Positions 33,448 through 42,659 of a stretch of 64,000 bases of DNA are shown in pieces. Origin of the DNA: JAHEGP01 sp963792875. Its GTDB lineage: Bacteria; Pseudomonadota; Gammaproteobacteria; Pseudomonadales; JAHEGP01. The notes beneath the pieces are model-generated. The model did no database searches. It saw only the letters and a program-made list of their open reading frames with translations, and was not told the DNA's origin. A program made the position numbers and the translations under genes. The DNA lies in the NCBI GenBank assembly GCA_963792875.1, contig CAWBXV010000002.1, positions 62,001 to 126,000 of the forward strand, written 5' to 3'. The stretch's first letter is position 1. Every line of letters begins with the position of its first letter.

Positions 33448-33888
33448 ATGGAATATCTGCACACCATGGTTCGGGTCAGTGATCTCGAGCAATCCCTGGA
33501 TTTTTACTGCACCAAGCTCGGCCTGACCGAAATATCGCGCACCGCCAGTGAACGCGGCCGCTTCACCCTGGTCTTTCTGGCGGCCCCGGGGGATGCCGCC
33601 AGGGCAGCCGAGGCGCGCGCACCGCTGCTGGAGCTGACCTACAACTGGGACGCGGAAGACTATCGCGGGGGGCGCAATTTCGGCCACCTCGCCTACCGCG
33701 TCGACGATATCTACGCGACCTGTCAGCAGCTGATGGACGCGGGCGTCCGCATCCTGCGCCCGCCCCGGGATGGTCACATGGCCTTCATCCGCTCGCCCGA
33801 CCAGATATCCATCGAGCTGCTGCAGCGGGGCGAGGCACTGCCGCCCCGGGAGCCGTGGCTCTCCATGCCCAACCAGGGCGAATGGTAG
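33448..33888 (+). CDS. Glyoxalase/VOC family protein
   Basis: A 146-residue VOC-fold protein close to lactoylglutathione lyase. MEYLHTMVRVSDLEQSLDFYCTKLGL supplies the first metal-ligand histidine, LLELTYNWDAEDYRGGRNFGHLAYRVDD the glutamate and second histidine, and IRSPDQISIELLQRG the final glutamate. Glyoxalase I detoxifies methylglyoxal with glutathione. The four expected metal ligands are present. ATG 33448 is preceded by CGAGGG. Confidence 0.88.
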   Translation: MEYLHTMVRVSDLEQSLDFYCTKLGLTEISRTASERGRFTLVFLAAPGDAARAAEARAPLLELTYNWDAEDYRGGRNFGHLAYRVDDIYATCQQLMDAGVRILRPPRDGHMAFIRSPDQISIELLQRGEALPPREPWLSMPNQGEW

Positions 33889-33930
33889 CGCTGACCGCAT
33901 CGACCACTGCAGAACAGGCGCGGAGGCCAC

Positions 33931-34710
33931 TTGAACGCCACCCCCATCAGAGCTCTCGTCAGCGGCGCCTCCTCCGGCATCGGCCTGGCCTTCAGCCGCC
34001 GTCTGGCGGAGCACTGCAGCGAAATCATCGTGACCGGGCGCGACCAGGCGCGACTCGAGGCCCTAGTCGCAGAGCTGTCCGCGCGCGGCCTGCATGCCTC
34101 GCTGATCGCTGCCGACCTGGGGACGACCCTGGGCCGGGCGCAGCTGGTCGAGACCATCCGCCAGCGGGGGCCACTGCGCTATCTGGTCAACTGCGCCGGG
34201 TTCGGCACCCTCGGGCCGTTCGCCAGCCAGCACCCGGACAGCCAGGAGGGCATGGTCCGCCTGCACATCGACGCCACGCTCGCCCTCAGCCGGGCCGCCC
34301 TGGCGGGTATGCGCGAAGCCGGCGGCGGCTATCTGGTCAACGTTTCCTCGCTGGCGGCGCTCGCCCCCATGGCGGGCCTGGCGGTGTACGCGGCCACCAA
34401 GTCGTTCCTCACTACCTACTCGATGGCACTGCAGCAGGAAGTCCGCGAGCAGAATATCAAAGTGCAGTGCCTCTGCCCCGGCTATACCCGCACTCAGTTT
34501 CACCGCTCGGACGATTTTAAAGGCTTCGACGCCGCCCAGGTGCCGGACGCCTGCTGGATGGACGCCGATGACGTGGCCAGGGAGAGCCTGGCAGCGCTGC
34601 ACAGCGGCGATGCGCGCGTGCTGGTGATCCCCGGCGAGATCAACCGGCAGTGGGCCAGGCAGTCACTGGAGCGCCAGCTGGCCGAGCTGACAGCGCCGGA
34701 CGCGACGTGA
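33931..34710 (+). CDS. Short-chain dehydrogenase/reductase
   Basis: A 259-residue SDR. RALVSGASSGIGLAFSRRLAE is the cofactor-binding motif (GxxxGIG), NCAGFGTLG follows, and the catalytic Ser and the YAATK Tyr-Lys pair lie in LVNVSSLAALAPMAGLAVY and AATKSFLTTYS. It resembles the DltE/YqjQ-like class without an assigned substrate. The start TTG 33931 is supported by GGAGG five bases upstream. The next gene overlaps its stop (GTGA). Confidence 0.85.
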   Translation: MNATPIRALVSGASSGIGLAFSRRLAEHCSEIIVTGRDQARLEALVAELSARGLHASLIAADLGTTLGRAQLVETIRQRGPLRYLVNCAGFGTLGPFASQHPDSQEGMVRLHIDATLALSRAALAGMREAGGGYLVNVSSLAALAPMAGLAVYAATKSFLTTYSMALQQEVREQNIKVQCLCPGYTRTQFHRSDDFKGFDAAQVPDACWMDADDVARESLAALHSGDARVLVIPGEINRQWARQSLERQLAELTAPDAT

Positions 34711-35537
34711 CACAGCCCGACGACGCTGCCGCCGCGCTTGGCAGGCTGCGCGATCAGCTGCAGCGGGCGGGCGGCACCGGCCTGCGCCAGGCCTTTGAGG
34801 AGAGCCTGCATCCGGCCGACGGCGCTGACCACCGCCGCCACTTCCCGATCGCCGATGCGGGCGAGGTGCTGGTCGAGATCCCGCCCGCAGAATTCCCACG
34901 CCATACGCCGCACCTGTATTCGACACTGGGAGCGCCCTATCCCGACTACTCGCCCCACCACTGCCGCGCGAGCGTGCTGCGGCGCCTGCGGGCGGCCCAG
35001 CAGCAGCTGCGCGCGTTGCGGGAGGGCTGGTCGATCCAGATTTTTGACGCCTACCGCCCCCTGGCGGCGCAGCACTTCATGGTGGAGCACGAGTTCACCC
35101 GGCTGACGCAGTTGCGGGGCTTCGAGCCCGCCGCCATACCGGCGGAGATCGAGGAAGCGATCTGGCAGGAGGTGTTCAGCGTCTGGGCCCGGCCCGATCA
35201 CGATCCCGCCATGCCGACGCCGCACAGCACCGGCGCCGCCCTGGACGTCACGCTGGTGGACGAGCATGGCGCCGCCGTCGACACCGGCTCGGCCATCGAC
35301 GCCTTCGGCGAAGTCTCGCGGCCCAACCACTTTGCGCTGCGCAGCGACCACAGCGGCCGGCAGGCCCACGCCAACCGCACGCTGCTGCACCGGGCCATGG
35401 CCACAGCAGGCTTTCAACGCCACCCCTTCGAGTGGTGGCACTTTTCCTACGGCGACCAGCTGTGGGCGCTGATGTGCTGGCTGGATGCCCCCGAGCGGCC
35501 GCGGACGGCCCTGTTCGGCGCGGCACGACCAGGCTGA
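34707..35537 (+). CDS. M15D family D-alanyl-D-alanine dipeptidase-like protein
   Basis: A 276-residue VanX/DdpX-like zinc peptidase. The zinc-binding motif appears in TPHSTGAALDVTLVD (H and D), and the catalytic/ligand pair in FEWWHFSYGDQLWA. IQIFDAYRPLAAQ is a further family block (arginine at the active site). It would cleave D-Ala-D-Ala, in peptidoglycan recycling or turnover. GTG 34707 overlaps the SDR stop by 4 nt. No signal peptide is seen, consistent with the cytoplasmic DdpX/VanX type. Confidence 0.85.
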   Translation: MTQPDDAAAALGRLRDQLQRAGGTGLRQAFEESLHPADGADHRRHFPIADAGEVLVEIPPAEFPRHTPHLYSTLGAPYPDYSPHHCRASVLRRLRAAQQQLRALREGWSIQIFDAYRPLAAQHFMVEHEFTRLTQLRGFEPAAIPAEIEEAIWQEVFSVWARPDHDPAMPTPHSTGAALDVTLVDEHGAAVDTGSAIDAFGEVSRPNHFALRSDHSGRQAHANRTLLHRAMATAGFQRHPFEWWHFSYGDQLWALMCWLDAPERPRTALFGAARPG

Positions 35538-35567
35538 CTTCGCGCGCCAGCACGCGCCGGGGCTGCA

Positions 35568-36503
35568 CTACTGCCGATACGCCGGCTTCAGCAGTTCGGG
35601 CGCCAGCTTGCGGACCATGCGCAGCACCCCGGCATGCCAGTCGACCGCGGTGGGGCCTATCAGCTCGTGCATGCGGCTGGTATCCACCGCCAGGCTGCCG
35701 AAAGCCCGGGGATTGTCCTTGAACACCGGCGCCAGCCCGGTGAGCTCGCCGAGATACTCGCACCACTCCTCGATACTGGTCTGTTGCGAGCCGCCAAAAT
35801 TGAGCGTCGTGGCTTCGGCGTCAGCGACCGCGCAGAGGGCGGGTATCTTCTCGATGTAGTCATCCTCATGCAGCAGGTTGTAGCTGTTCGGGCGATCGGG
35901 GTGGACGTCGATGGCGCGCCCCTGCTGCATCATGAGCAGGTGGAAATAGGGCCAGCCGCCGTTGTCGCCGTAGGGCACACTGAACCGTGCAATGGTCGCG
36001 GGAATGCCGAACTCGCGCGCGGCAAAGCGCACCACCGTCTCTGCTGCGATCTTGCTGATGCTGTAGGTGGGGAAGAGATAGCGGTGGTTGTCCCCCAGGG
36101 GGTCACTCTCCTTGCGCGGCCCGTGCCCGCCGTAGCGGTAGACGGCCGCCGATGAGAAGTGCACGAAGGCCCGCACGTCGCCACAAGCCAGCATCAACCG
36201 CCCCACGCCCTCACCATTGGCCGCCAGGTCGTACTGGAAACTGCCGGTCTTGACCACGGCATAGTTCAGCACATAATCCAGTGAGCCGGGCACCAGCGCC
36301 TTGAGGTCGCTGGACGCCAGGTCGGCTTTGATGGTGACAGCCCCCAGCGCGCGCATGGCGGCCTCGTCCTCCGGCTTGCCATAGCGCGCCAGGGCAAACA
36401 CTTCGTTGTCCCGCGCCAGGCGGGCCACGACCGGCCTTGCCACCTGCCCGGTAGGGCCGGTGATGAGTATGCGGCGACCAGTGATCGCGTGACAGTCAGA
36501 CAT
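35568..36503 (-). CDS. NAD-dependent epimerase/dehydratase family protein
   Basis: A 311-residue extended SDR. ILITGPTGQVARPVVARLAR binds the cofactor, VHFSSAAVYRYGG contains the catalytic Ser region, and YSISKIAAE the Tyr-Lys pair. The C-terminal region has LHEDDYIEKIPALCAVAD, typical of nucleotide-sugar modifying enzymes, though the substrate is unknown. ATG 36503 overlaps the end of the upstream kinase gene by 8 nt. This pair may act in surface polysaccharide modification. Confidence 0.83.
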   Translation of the reverse strand: MSDCHAITGRRILITGPTGQVARPVVARLARDNEVFALARYGKPEDEAAMRALGAVTIKADLASSDLKALVPGSLDYVLNYAVVKTGSFQYDLAANGEGVGRLMLACGDVRAFVHFSSAAVYRYGGHGPRKESDPLGDNHRYLFPTYSISKIAAETVVRFAAREFGIPATIARFSVPYGDNGGWPYFHLLMMQQGRAIDVHPDRPNSYNLLHEDDYIEKIPALCAVADAEATTLNFGGSQQTSIEEWCEYLGELTGLAPVFKDNPRAFGSLAVDTSRMHELIGPTAVDWHAGVLRMVRKLAPELLKPAYRQ

Positions 36504-37311
36504 GCTTCCTCCCGGCATCGTCGTCGGCGGCGGCTTGCTGCTGCGGCACCGCCAGGGTCTCGGCACCCGCCTGCCGCCTGATCAGGCGCCGCAGCAGGCG
36601 CTTATCGCCGGCATCCAGCCGGTCATGCCCCCGGTAGCTCAGGAAAAACCGCAGGCGCTGGCTGCGCGACAGATAACACCGCCCCAATTTATCCAGGTGG
36701 GTCAGGTCCTTGACGATGCGGAAACCGAGAAAGGGCCAGACCCAGCGGCGGCCGGTAGGACAGTCAAAGAAATACACGGTCAAGCCAGGCTCGAGCGTGA
36801 GCAGCACGTTGCGCCAGTTGATATCGTTGTGGGCAAATCCCCTGTCGTGCAGACACCGCAGGGAGCTTCCCAGCTGCCGGCAGAGTTCGGCATACCACGC
36901 GCGCTCGTGCAGGAGCCCATTGCGCTCACGCGCCAACCTGGCCAGATCAATCGCGCCGACCACCTCTGCGGTGACCAGCACGCCGCTGTTGAACACCCCG
37001 AAGCGCCGGCGCTCACCCATCGCCACAGGGATCGGCGTGGGGATGCCCAGGCTGCGGAAGTAGAGCAGATTCCGCCATTCGGTGGCCGCCTTGGAGCGGC
37101 CCAGCAGGTGCCGCCAGCTCCAGGCCTGCGCGCGATAATGCTTGATAAAGAAGTTCCTGCCGTCGATATCGCGGATAAAGACCCGGCAATCGGCCTGTGG
37201 TGAACCGTTGATCTGCCGCCCCGGGTTGGCTTCGGCCGCGGCCAGGTCCGGCAGCGCCCGCGCCAGAGCGCTGCCCTGGAATGCCGTTTCGATGTGCCAG
37301 TAACACCCCAT
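36496..37311 (-). CDS. Lipopolysaccharide kinase family protein (Kdo/WaaP/InaA-like)
   Basis: A 271-residue kinase-fold protein. FIRDIDGRNFFIKHYRAQAW provides the ATP-binding lysine (FIKHY), and LHDRGFAHNDINWRNVLL is the catalytic HxD...N loop in HNDINWRN, then YFFDCPTGR corresponds to the DFG-like segment (D of FFD). WaaP-type enzymes phosphorylate heptose or Kdo in the LPS core. The next gene, an epimerase, overlaps by 8 nt. Confidence 0.85.
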   Translation of the reverse strand: MGCYWHIETAFQGSALARALPDLAAAEANPGRQINGSPQADCRVFIRDIDGRNFFIKHYRAQAWSWRHLLGRSKAATEWRNLLYFRSLGIPTPIPVAMGERRRFGVFNSGVLVTAEVVGAIDLARLARERNGLLHERAWYAELCRQLGSSLRCLHDRGFAHNDINWRNVLLTLEPGLTVYFFDCPTGRRWVWPFLGFRIVKDLTHLDKLGRCYLSRSQRLRFFLSYRGHDRLDAGDKRLLRRLIRRQAGAETLAVPQQQAAADDDAGRKHV

Positions 37312-37450
37312 TGCCCGCCAACCTCAAACCAGACTCAGCCACAGCTGCCCGCGGTGCCGCGCGCGCCGCGCCAACCCCGGAAGCCTCTCAGAAATACCGC
37401 CGCCGGACAAGCGCCCGCAGCCAGCGATAGCGATGCCGCGCCAACCTGCC

Positions 37451-38260
37451 TCATGACGTCGTGCTGCGGGACTTTATGATCAGGTCGTAGGCAGCGCTGA
37501 TCTCCTGCGATTTTTCGGTCGCCACCTTGAGCATGTCGGCAGGCACACCCTGGGCGATGAGTTTGTCGGGATGGTGCTGACTCATCAGGCGGCGATAGGT
37601 GCTCTTGACCTCCCGGTCGCTGGCCGACGCGTCGAGCCCCAGGGCACGATAGGCATCCGCCAGATGATCGGCAGCGCTGGCGCCAGCCCTGCGACCGCTG
37701 CCAGCGGAGAACGCGAACTGGGCCTGGTACATCTGCAGCAGCCGCTCGAACACCGGTCCGGACATCCCCAGCCAGTCGGCCACCGCCCGCAGCGTGAGCC
37801 TCTCGGCGTCGTGTAACTCGCCATCGGCAAAGGCGATATGCAGCAGGTATTCCAGCAGCAAGCGCCGCAGCCGCAGGTAGTGGCCGCAGTTCGACTGAAA
37901 GCGGATCATCGCGTCGTCCAGCGAGAAGGCCGGGTTACTGCCCTCCTTGAACAGGGCGATGGCCTCAGCGCGGTGCTCATCAGTCAGGTCCATCTGCCGC
38001 ATCAACGCTTCGGCCTGCGCAACCTCGGCCTCGCTTACGCGCCCGTCGGCCTTGGCCAGATGGCCCATCACACGAAACACGGTCTCGTAAAAAACCCGCT
38101 GCGCATCCGCCAAGTGCTCCTGCGGCGGACGCCGGTCGAGCTGCACCAGGCCGCGATCGAAATAGCGCCCCGCAAAAAAGCCCAGCAGGCCGCCAATGGG
38201 GCCAAGCATCAGAAACCCGAGCACAAAACCGATGAACTTACCCAACCACCTTGCCTCCAC
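37451..38260 (-). CDS. djlA: DnaJ-like membrane co-chaperone DjlA
   Basis: A protein of about 269 residues with the DjlA layout. An N-terminal membrane segment (GKFIGFVLGFLMLGPIGGLLGF) comes first, a central TerB-like helical domain (GHLAKADGRVSEAEVAQAEALM) next, and a C-terminal J domain with the HPD motif in MSQHHPDKL last. It stimulates DnaK at the membrane. The start is uncertain: GTG 38260 is the longer choice, and TTG 38245 has GGAGG eight bases upstream. Confidence 0.88.
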   Translation of the reverse strand: MEARWLGKFIGFVLGFLMLGPIGGLLGFFAGRYFDRGLVQLDRRPPQEHLADAQRVFYETVFRVMGHLAKADGRVSEAEVAQAEALMRQMDLTDEHRAEAIALFKEGSNPAFSLDDAMIRFQSNCGHYLRLRRLLLEYLLHIAFADGELHDAERLTLRAVADWLGMSGPVFERLLQMYQAQFAFSAGSGRRAGASAADHLADAYRALGLDASASDREVKSTYRRLMSQHHPDKLIAQGVPADMLKVATEKSQEISAAYDLIIKSRSTTS

Positions 38261-38444
38261 CAGCAGTGAACCTTGACGCTGCACCGCAGCCCCCGCCCGC
38301 CCCGTTGCCGCCGAACTGAAACAGCGCCAGAGCGCCGCGCTGCTGTCCATTCTGCGCGATTGCTCGCAGATTGTCAGCCAACCCGTTGCCTCGCAGTGCG
38401 GGGCGGCACGCGCGCGCCGCAGAAAAATGCGCCACAATCGGGGA

Positions 38445-38475
38445 TTGACAAGCGCAACGACCGGCGCCCTAAAAT
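38445..38475 (+). promoter_or_regulatory. Possible sigma-70 promoter for the ArnT-like gene
   Basis: TTGACA (38445-38450) and TAAAAT (38470-38475) are separated by 19 nt, slightly long. The start codon at 38522 is 46 nt beyond the -10 box. Confidence 0.4.
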
Positions 38476-38521
38476 AGCACGCACCGTGATAGCCGCCGCC
38501 CCATCATCTTCGAGCAAGCAC

Positions 38522-40198
38522 ATGACCGATGTATTGATCAGACGTGGCGCCCTGCTGCTGGTGGCCTTCTGGCTGCTGGCCTACGTCGCGCCGCTCGGCT
38601 GGCGGCCACTGGTACAGCCGGACGAGATCCGTTATGGAGAGATCGCCCGCGAGATGCTGGCCACCGGTGACTGGGTCGTCCCCCGCCTCAGCGGCCTGCG
38701 GTATTTTGACCGGCCGCCGCTGGGCCACTGGATGAACGCCACCTCGCTGGCCGCTTTCGGCGAGAATGCCTTTGCCATCCGCTTTGCCTCCTGCCTCAGC
38801 ATGGGTGCGCTGGCCCTGTGCGCGTGGCTTTTTACCCGCCACTATTCCCGCTCGCGACAGGCCGCCACCATCGCTGCGCTGGTTTTCTTGTCCTGCCCCG
38901 GCGCGATGGCGATGGGCAACTTCGCCGCCATGGACGGCATTCTCAGCATGTGGCAGGCGCTGGCGCTGATGGCCTGCTTTCACGCCACCAACGCGACGAC
39001 AGGCGCCAGCGCCATGCGACGCTATGCGCTGTGCGGCGCGCTGCTGGGATCGGCCTTTCTGACCAAGGGCTTTCTGGCGGTGATCACACCGATCATCGTG
39101 GTCATTCCCTTCATGGCGTGGGAGCAGCGCCTGCGCGAGCTGCTCCGCTTCGGCTGGATCGCGCTGGCCACAGCAGTCGCAGTGAGCCTGCCCTGGTCAC
39201 TCCTGATCCACGCCCGCGAGCCCGATTTCTGGCACCATTTTCTGAGCGTCGAGCACATTCACAGCTTCTACAACCGCAACGCCAAGCCCGGCGAGTCGCT
39301 GAGCTACTACCTGCCGCTGCTGCTGCTCATCACCTTCCCGTGGCTGCTGCTGTTCGCCGGCGCTCCCCTGCGGGAAATCAGGCACAACCGCAGCCAGCGC
39401 ATGCGCCGGCTCGATCGCTTCTGCATCTGCTGGATCGGCAGCGCGCTGGCGATCTTTCTGATCGCGCGCAGCAAGCTGCCGATGTACGTGCTGCCCTGCC
39501 TGATACCCATGGCGGTGCTGATGGGGACCAGCGCCGCACGGTTGATCGAGGCCGGCGGGGAGGGCATTTTTCAAAGCGGCATCCAGCTGAGCCGCGGCGT
39601 TCTGGTTTTGGCGCTGATCACCGCGGTACTCAATTTCACCGCCGGCTTCGGCACGCCGGCCTGGCGCGCCCACGAAACAGTGCAGTGGATCTGGCTGTGC
39701 ATCGTGCTGATGATCTGGATCGGCCTGTTGCGCATCGCGCTCACGGCGTCACCGCGCAAGCGGCACTGGATCATCGCGCTCAGCGTGGCGCCGGCGTTCA
39801 CGCTGCTGCCCCTGTACATGCCGGAGCTGATCTACGCCGGGCGCATGCCGGGCAACTTCCTCAAGGAACAGGCCGATACCATCGCCCCGGATGCGATCAT
39901 CGCCACGGACTCCACCCTGCTGTCCTCGGCCAGCTGGTATTTCAAGCGGACCGACATCTACCAGGTGGGCAGCGCCGGCGAGGCGGCGTACGGGCTCAGC
40001 TATGCCGACGCCAGGCACCGCCACATCGAATACAGTGCGTTCGGTGACTTCATCGCCCAATCAGAGCGGCCCGTGGCGTACTTCGACAAGTTCGGCGGCA
40101 AACCACCCCCGGACGACCTGCCGCGCGGGGCGAGCGAAGGCGTGATGGGGAGGTTTATTCTGTTTCGATATTATCCGGGCGCGGAGCGCGACAGGTAA
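38522..40198 (+). CDS. ArnT-like polyprenyl-phosphate glycosyltransferase
   Basis: A 558-residue GT-C membrane glycosyltransferase. About eleven hydrophobic segments are visible. The first periplasmic loop carries PDEIRYGEIAREMLATGDW with the acidic catalytic motif, then YFDRPPLGHWMNA, both typical of ArnT. ArnT moves aminoarabinose from undecaprenyl phosphate to lipid A; related enzymes use other sugars. ATG 38522 (MTDVLIRRG) gives the correct N-terminus. It is transcribed away from the polysaccharide genes that follow. Confidence 0.88.
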   Translation: MTDVLIRRGALLLVAFWLLAYVAPLGWRPLVQPDEIRYGEIAREMLATGDWVVPRLSGLRYFDRPPLGHWMNATSLAAFGENAFAIRFASCLSMGALALCAWLFTRHYSRSRQAATIAALVFLSCPGAMAMGNFAAMDGILSMWQALALMACFHATNATTGASAMRRYALCGALLGSAFLTKGFLAVITPIIVVIPFMAWEQRLRELLRFGWIALATAVAVSLPWSLLIHAREPDFWHHFLSVEHIHSFYNRNAKPGESLSYYLPLLLLITFPWLLLFAGAPLREIRHNRSQRMRRLDRFCICWIGSALAIFLIARSKLPMYVLPCLIPMAVLMGTSAARLIEAGGEGIFQSGIQLSRGVLVLALITAVLNFTAGFGTPAWRAHETVQWIWLCIVLMIWIGLLRIALTASPRKRHWIIALSVAPAFTLLPLYMPELIYAGRMPGNFLKEQADTIAPDAIIATDSTLLSSASWYFKRTDIYQVGSAGEAAYGLSYADARHRHIEYSAFGDFIAQSERPVAYFDKFGGKPPPDDLPRGASEGVMGRFILFRYYPGAERDR

Positions 40199-40277
40199 TC
40201 GAAGCAGGCGATGATGCCAGGCGCACGGCCCACGGTCTGGCACCCTGGACAGGCTGCATTGCGGTGATGGAGCGAGT

Positions 40278-41270
40278 TCAGCTGATGTCCTTCAGCAGCG
40301 CCATGACCGCGGACGCCGCGGTGTGCCAGCGGAAGCCAGCGGCCCTCTGCAAGCCACGCTCTGCCAATTGCGCGCGCTCGGTTGGTTCAAAGACCCTGGA
40401 TAAGCCCTCGGCGATCTCGTCGACGGCATGCGGATTGATCAGCAGCGCAGCGCCCCCGGCCACTTCCGGCATGGCCGTCAGATTCGAGGTGACGACCGGC
40501 GTCCCGCAAGCCATGGATTCGATGATCGGCAGGCCAAAGCCCTCGTAGTGCGATACCAGCGCAGTGGCAACAGCACCCCGGTAGTAGCTCGGGAGAACCT
40601 GCTCCGGGATCGATCCGGCAAAGACGACGCGACCGGAGACGCCCAGAGCCCCAGCTATGGCGCGCAGGCCCGGGTTTTCGGCCCCGCTCAGCACCAGGCG
40701 GACGTCCGGCGCCAGGCGCGCCCTGGCGAAGCCGTGAATGAGCGCGGGAAGATTCTTGTGTGGTCGGTGATTCCCGACATAGAGGACATACGGATAACCC
40801 GGCAGGTGGGGACTCACCTCGGGATGGTAGCGAAGCGGATCGACACCGTTGTACACCACCCGCACGGAGCTGGCCGGCACGCCCGCCCACTCCATCAACT
40901 CCTGCCGCGTATACTCCGACACCGTCAGCACGGCAGGCGCCCTGCGCAGGGCGCGCTTCACCAGCACTTCGTAGTACGCGCGTCGGGTAACGCTGCGATA
41001 GGGCGCATAGTTGACGTGCATCAGATCGTGAAGGGTCACGACGCTGCGCGCCGACTGGATGGCTGGCACGCAGAACCCCGGCGACAGCAGCAGAGCGCCG
41101 CGATGCCGCAACAGCTCGGCGTCGAGGAACAGCGGATCGAACACCGAAAACAGCGGACACGCGGCGCCGATGTCCCGGCAGACGATGCGCTGGCGCAGTT
41201 CCCTCGCGAACCGGCCGATCCCATGATCGCCGACCCAGCGCTGATCGAACAGTATGCGCCGGCTAGCCAT
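40278..41270 (-). CDS. Family 4 glycosyltransferase
   Basis: A 330-residue GT-B glycosyltransferase. Family blocks are VYNGVDPLRYHPE, YVLYVGNHRPHKNLPALI, and the nucleotide-sugar binding EX7E region SHYEGFGLPIIESMACGTPVVTSN. It probably adds mannose, rhamnose or a similar sugar to a lipid-linked glycan in the cytoplasm. ATG 41270 overlaps the end of the next glycosyltransferase gene by 8 nt, so the two are coupled. Confidence 0.9.
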   Translation of the reverse strand: MASRRILFDQRWVGDHGIGRFARELRQRIVCRDIGAACPLFSVFDPLFLDAELLRHRGALLLSPGFCVPAIQSARSVVTLHDLMHVNYAPYRSVTRRAYYEVLVKRALRRAPAVLTVSEYTRQELMEWAGVPASSVRVVYNGVDPLRYHPEVSPHLPGYPYVLYVGNHRPHKNLPALIHGFARARLAPDVRLVLSGAENPGLRAIAGALGVSGRVVFAGSIPEQVLPSYYRGAVATALVSHYEGFGLPIIESMACGTPVVTSNLTAMPEVAGGAALLINPHAVDEIAEGLSRVFEPTERAQLAERGLQRAAGFRWHTAASAVMALLKDIS

Positions 41271-42411
41271 GTGCCAGCGCCGCCGCAGACATGAAATCCC
41301 GGGTGCGGGCCTGCCAGCTGTGCTGGGCGATGAAACGCTGCCGCTGGGGCTCGCTGGACCGTTCCCGCGGCGCCGAGGCCAAGGCCTCGACGAACTCGGC
41401 GGCGTCGCCGTAGAAGCTGACGCGTTCCGATATCCCCTCCACTTCGGGCCAGCGCGCCGACACCACGGGCAGGCCTGCCGCCAGATATTCAAAGAGCTTC
41501 AGCGGGCTGATGCACTCGACCAGCCGGGCATGGCGGCTGACATCGAAGGGCAGCAGACCCACGTGGGCGTGCTGCAGCAGCGCAGCCACCTGCCCGGGAC
41601 TGCGCCGGCCTAACAGGTGCAGATTTGGACGCGACCGCAGGCGCCTGCGGGCCAGCCCGTCGGGGCCGATGACGAAGAACTGCACCTGCGGCAGACAGTC
41701 GATCGCGCGGTCCATGGCCTCGAAATCAAACCATGCGTCGATGGCGCCCACGTAGACGGCGATGGTGCCGTCGACCTCGCGGTACTCGTCAGGCAACGCA
41801 TGCCGGACCCGGTAGCGCTCGGCATCGACGCCGTTGGGCAGGTAGCAAAGCCGGCCATTGAGCTTCTCCAACCCGGGGCGCAACGCCCTGGCGGTGTAAA
41901 ACACCCGGTCGGCCCGCTCGATGAGCTCGCGCTCGAGCGCCAGCGCGGCACGATTTACGCCAAATCCCGCCAGGCGATCGGTGACGCGCACGATGAGCTG
42001 TTTGTGCCCTATCTGCTGGAGCAGCGGCCAGGCGCTGAAAATATCGACGACCAGCGCGTCTGCCTCAGCAAAACCCAGCCCCTCGATCTGCGGTGCCAGG
42101 GCGGGAACGCAAAAGCGGTGCCAATGGCGGGCGGCCAGATCCGCCACCGCCGTCGGATAGCGCCGCGACTTCGCGGGCGGCAGCAGCGTGAACGGGATGA
42201 TCTGCCAGAGCCGCTCAGCAATCTGCCGAGGTCTGCCCGCCATGCCGACCCGGTCGCCGCCCCCCGCGAACGAGTGCCACGGCGTGACCGGCGGGGCGCT
42301 GAACAGGACCTTCCACCCCTCCGTCGCCAGGTTGCTGGCATAGTAATTACAACCCACCTGCAGGGGCGAGCCAAAATAGCTGTTGCCAGCCCAGACGACG
42401 CGAGGACTCAA
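41263..42411 (-). CDS. GT-B fold glycosyltransferase (GumK-like)
   Basis: A roughly 382-residue glycosyltransferase. The N-terminal half begins RVVWAGNSYFGSPLQVGCNYYA; the C-terminal half has CYLPNGVDAERYR, VGLLPFDVSRHA and LKLFEYLAAGLPVVSARWPEVE, the usual sugar-nucleotide binding pattern. It resembles the glucuronosyltransferase GumK group only loosely. TTG 42411 is preferred because AGAGAGGG lies about nine bases upstream; ATG 42546 or 42591 would add a stretch that does not look like protein. Confidence 0.82.
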   Translation of the reverse strand: MSPRVVWAGNSYFGSPLQVGCNYYASNLATEGWKVLFSAPPVTPWHSFAGGGDRVGMAGRPRQIAERLWQIIPFTLLPPAKSRRYPTAVADLAARHWHRFCVPALAPQIEGLGFAEADALVVDIFSAWPLLQQIGHKQLIVRVTDRLAGFGVNRAALALERELIERADRVFYTARALRPGLEKLNGRLCYLPNGVDAERYRVRHALPDEYREVDGTIAVYVGAIDAWFDFEAMDRAIDCLPQVQFFVIGPDGLARRRLRSRPNLHLLGRRSPGQVAALLQHAHVGLLPFDVSRHARLVECISPLKLFEYLAAGLPVVSARWPEVEGISERVSFYGDAAEFVEALASAPRERSSEPQRQRFIAQHSWQARTRDFMSAAALAHG

Positions 42412-42659
42412 GGCGTGCAACCCTCTCTCCAGCCATATTTGGGCGAATAGGGAACGGCGGGCAGGACCGGAGGGTCGAGCACTCGACCAAAACTGCTGCG
42501 AAGGTAGCGCGCCGGATCGCACCGGTCCCACAAGCCCACATTCCATTGCTCTGCACGAACCGAGACAGAGAACCCACGAAACGCAAACCAACTACTTCCG
42601 CTTTCTGGTTCCTTTGAACCCAAGCGTGAACAGTGCATCACTTGCAATGGTGATAACAG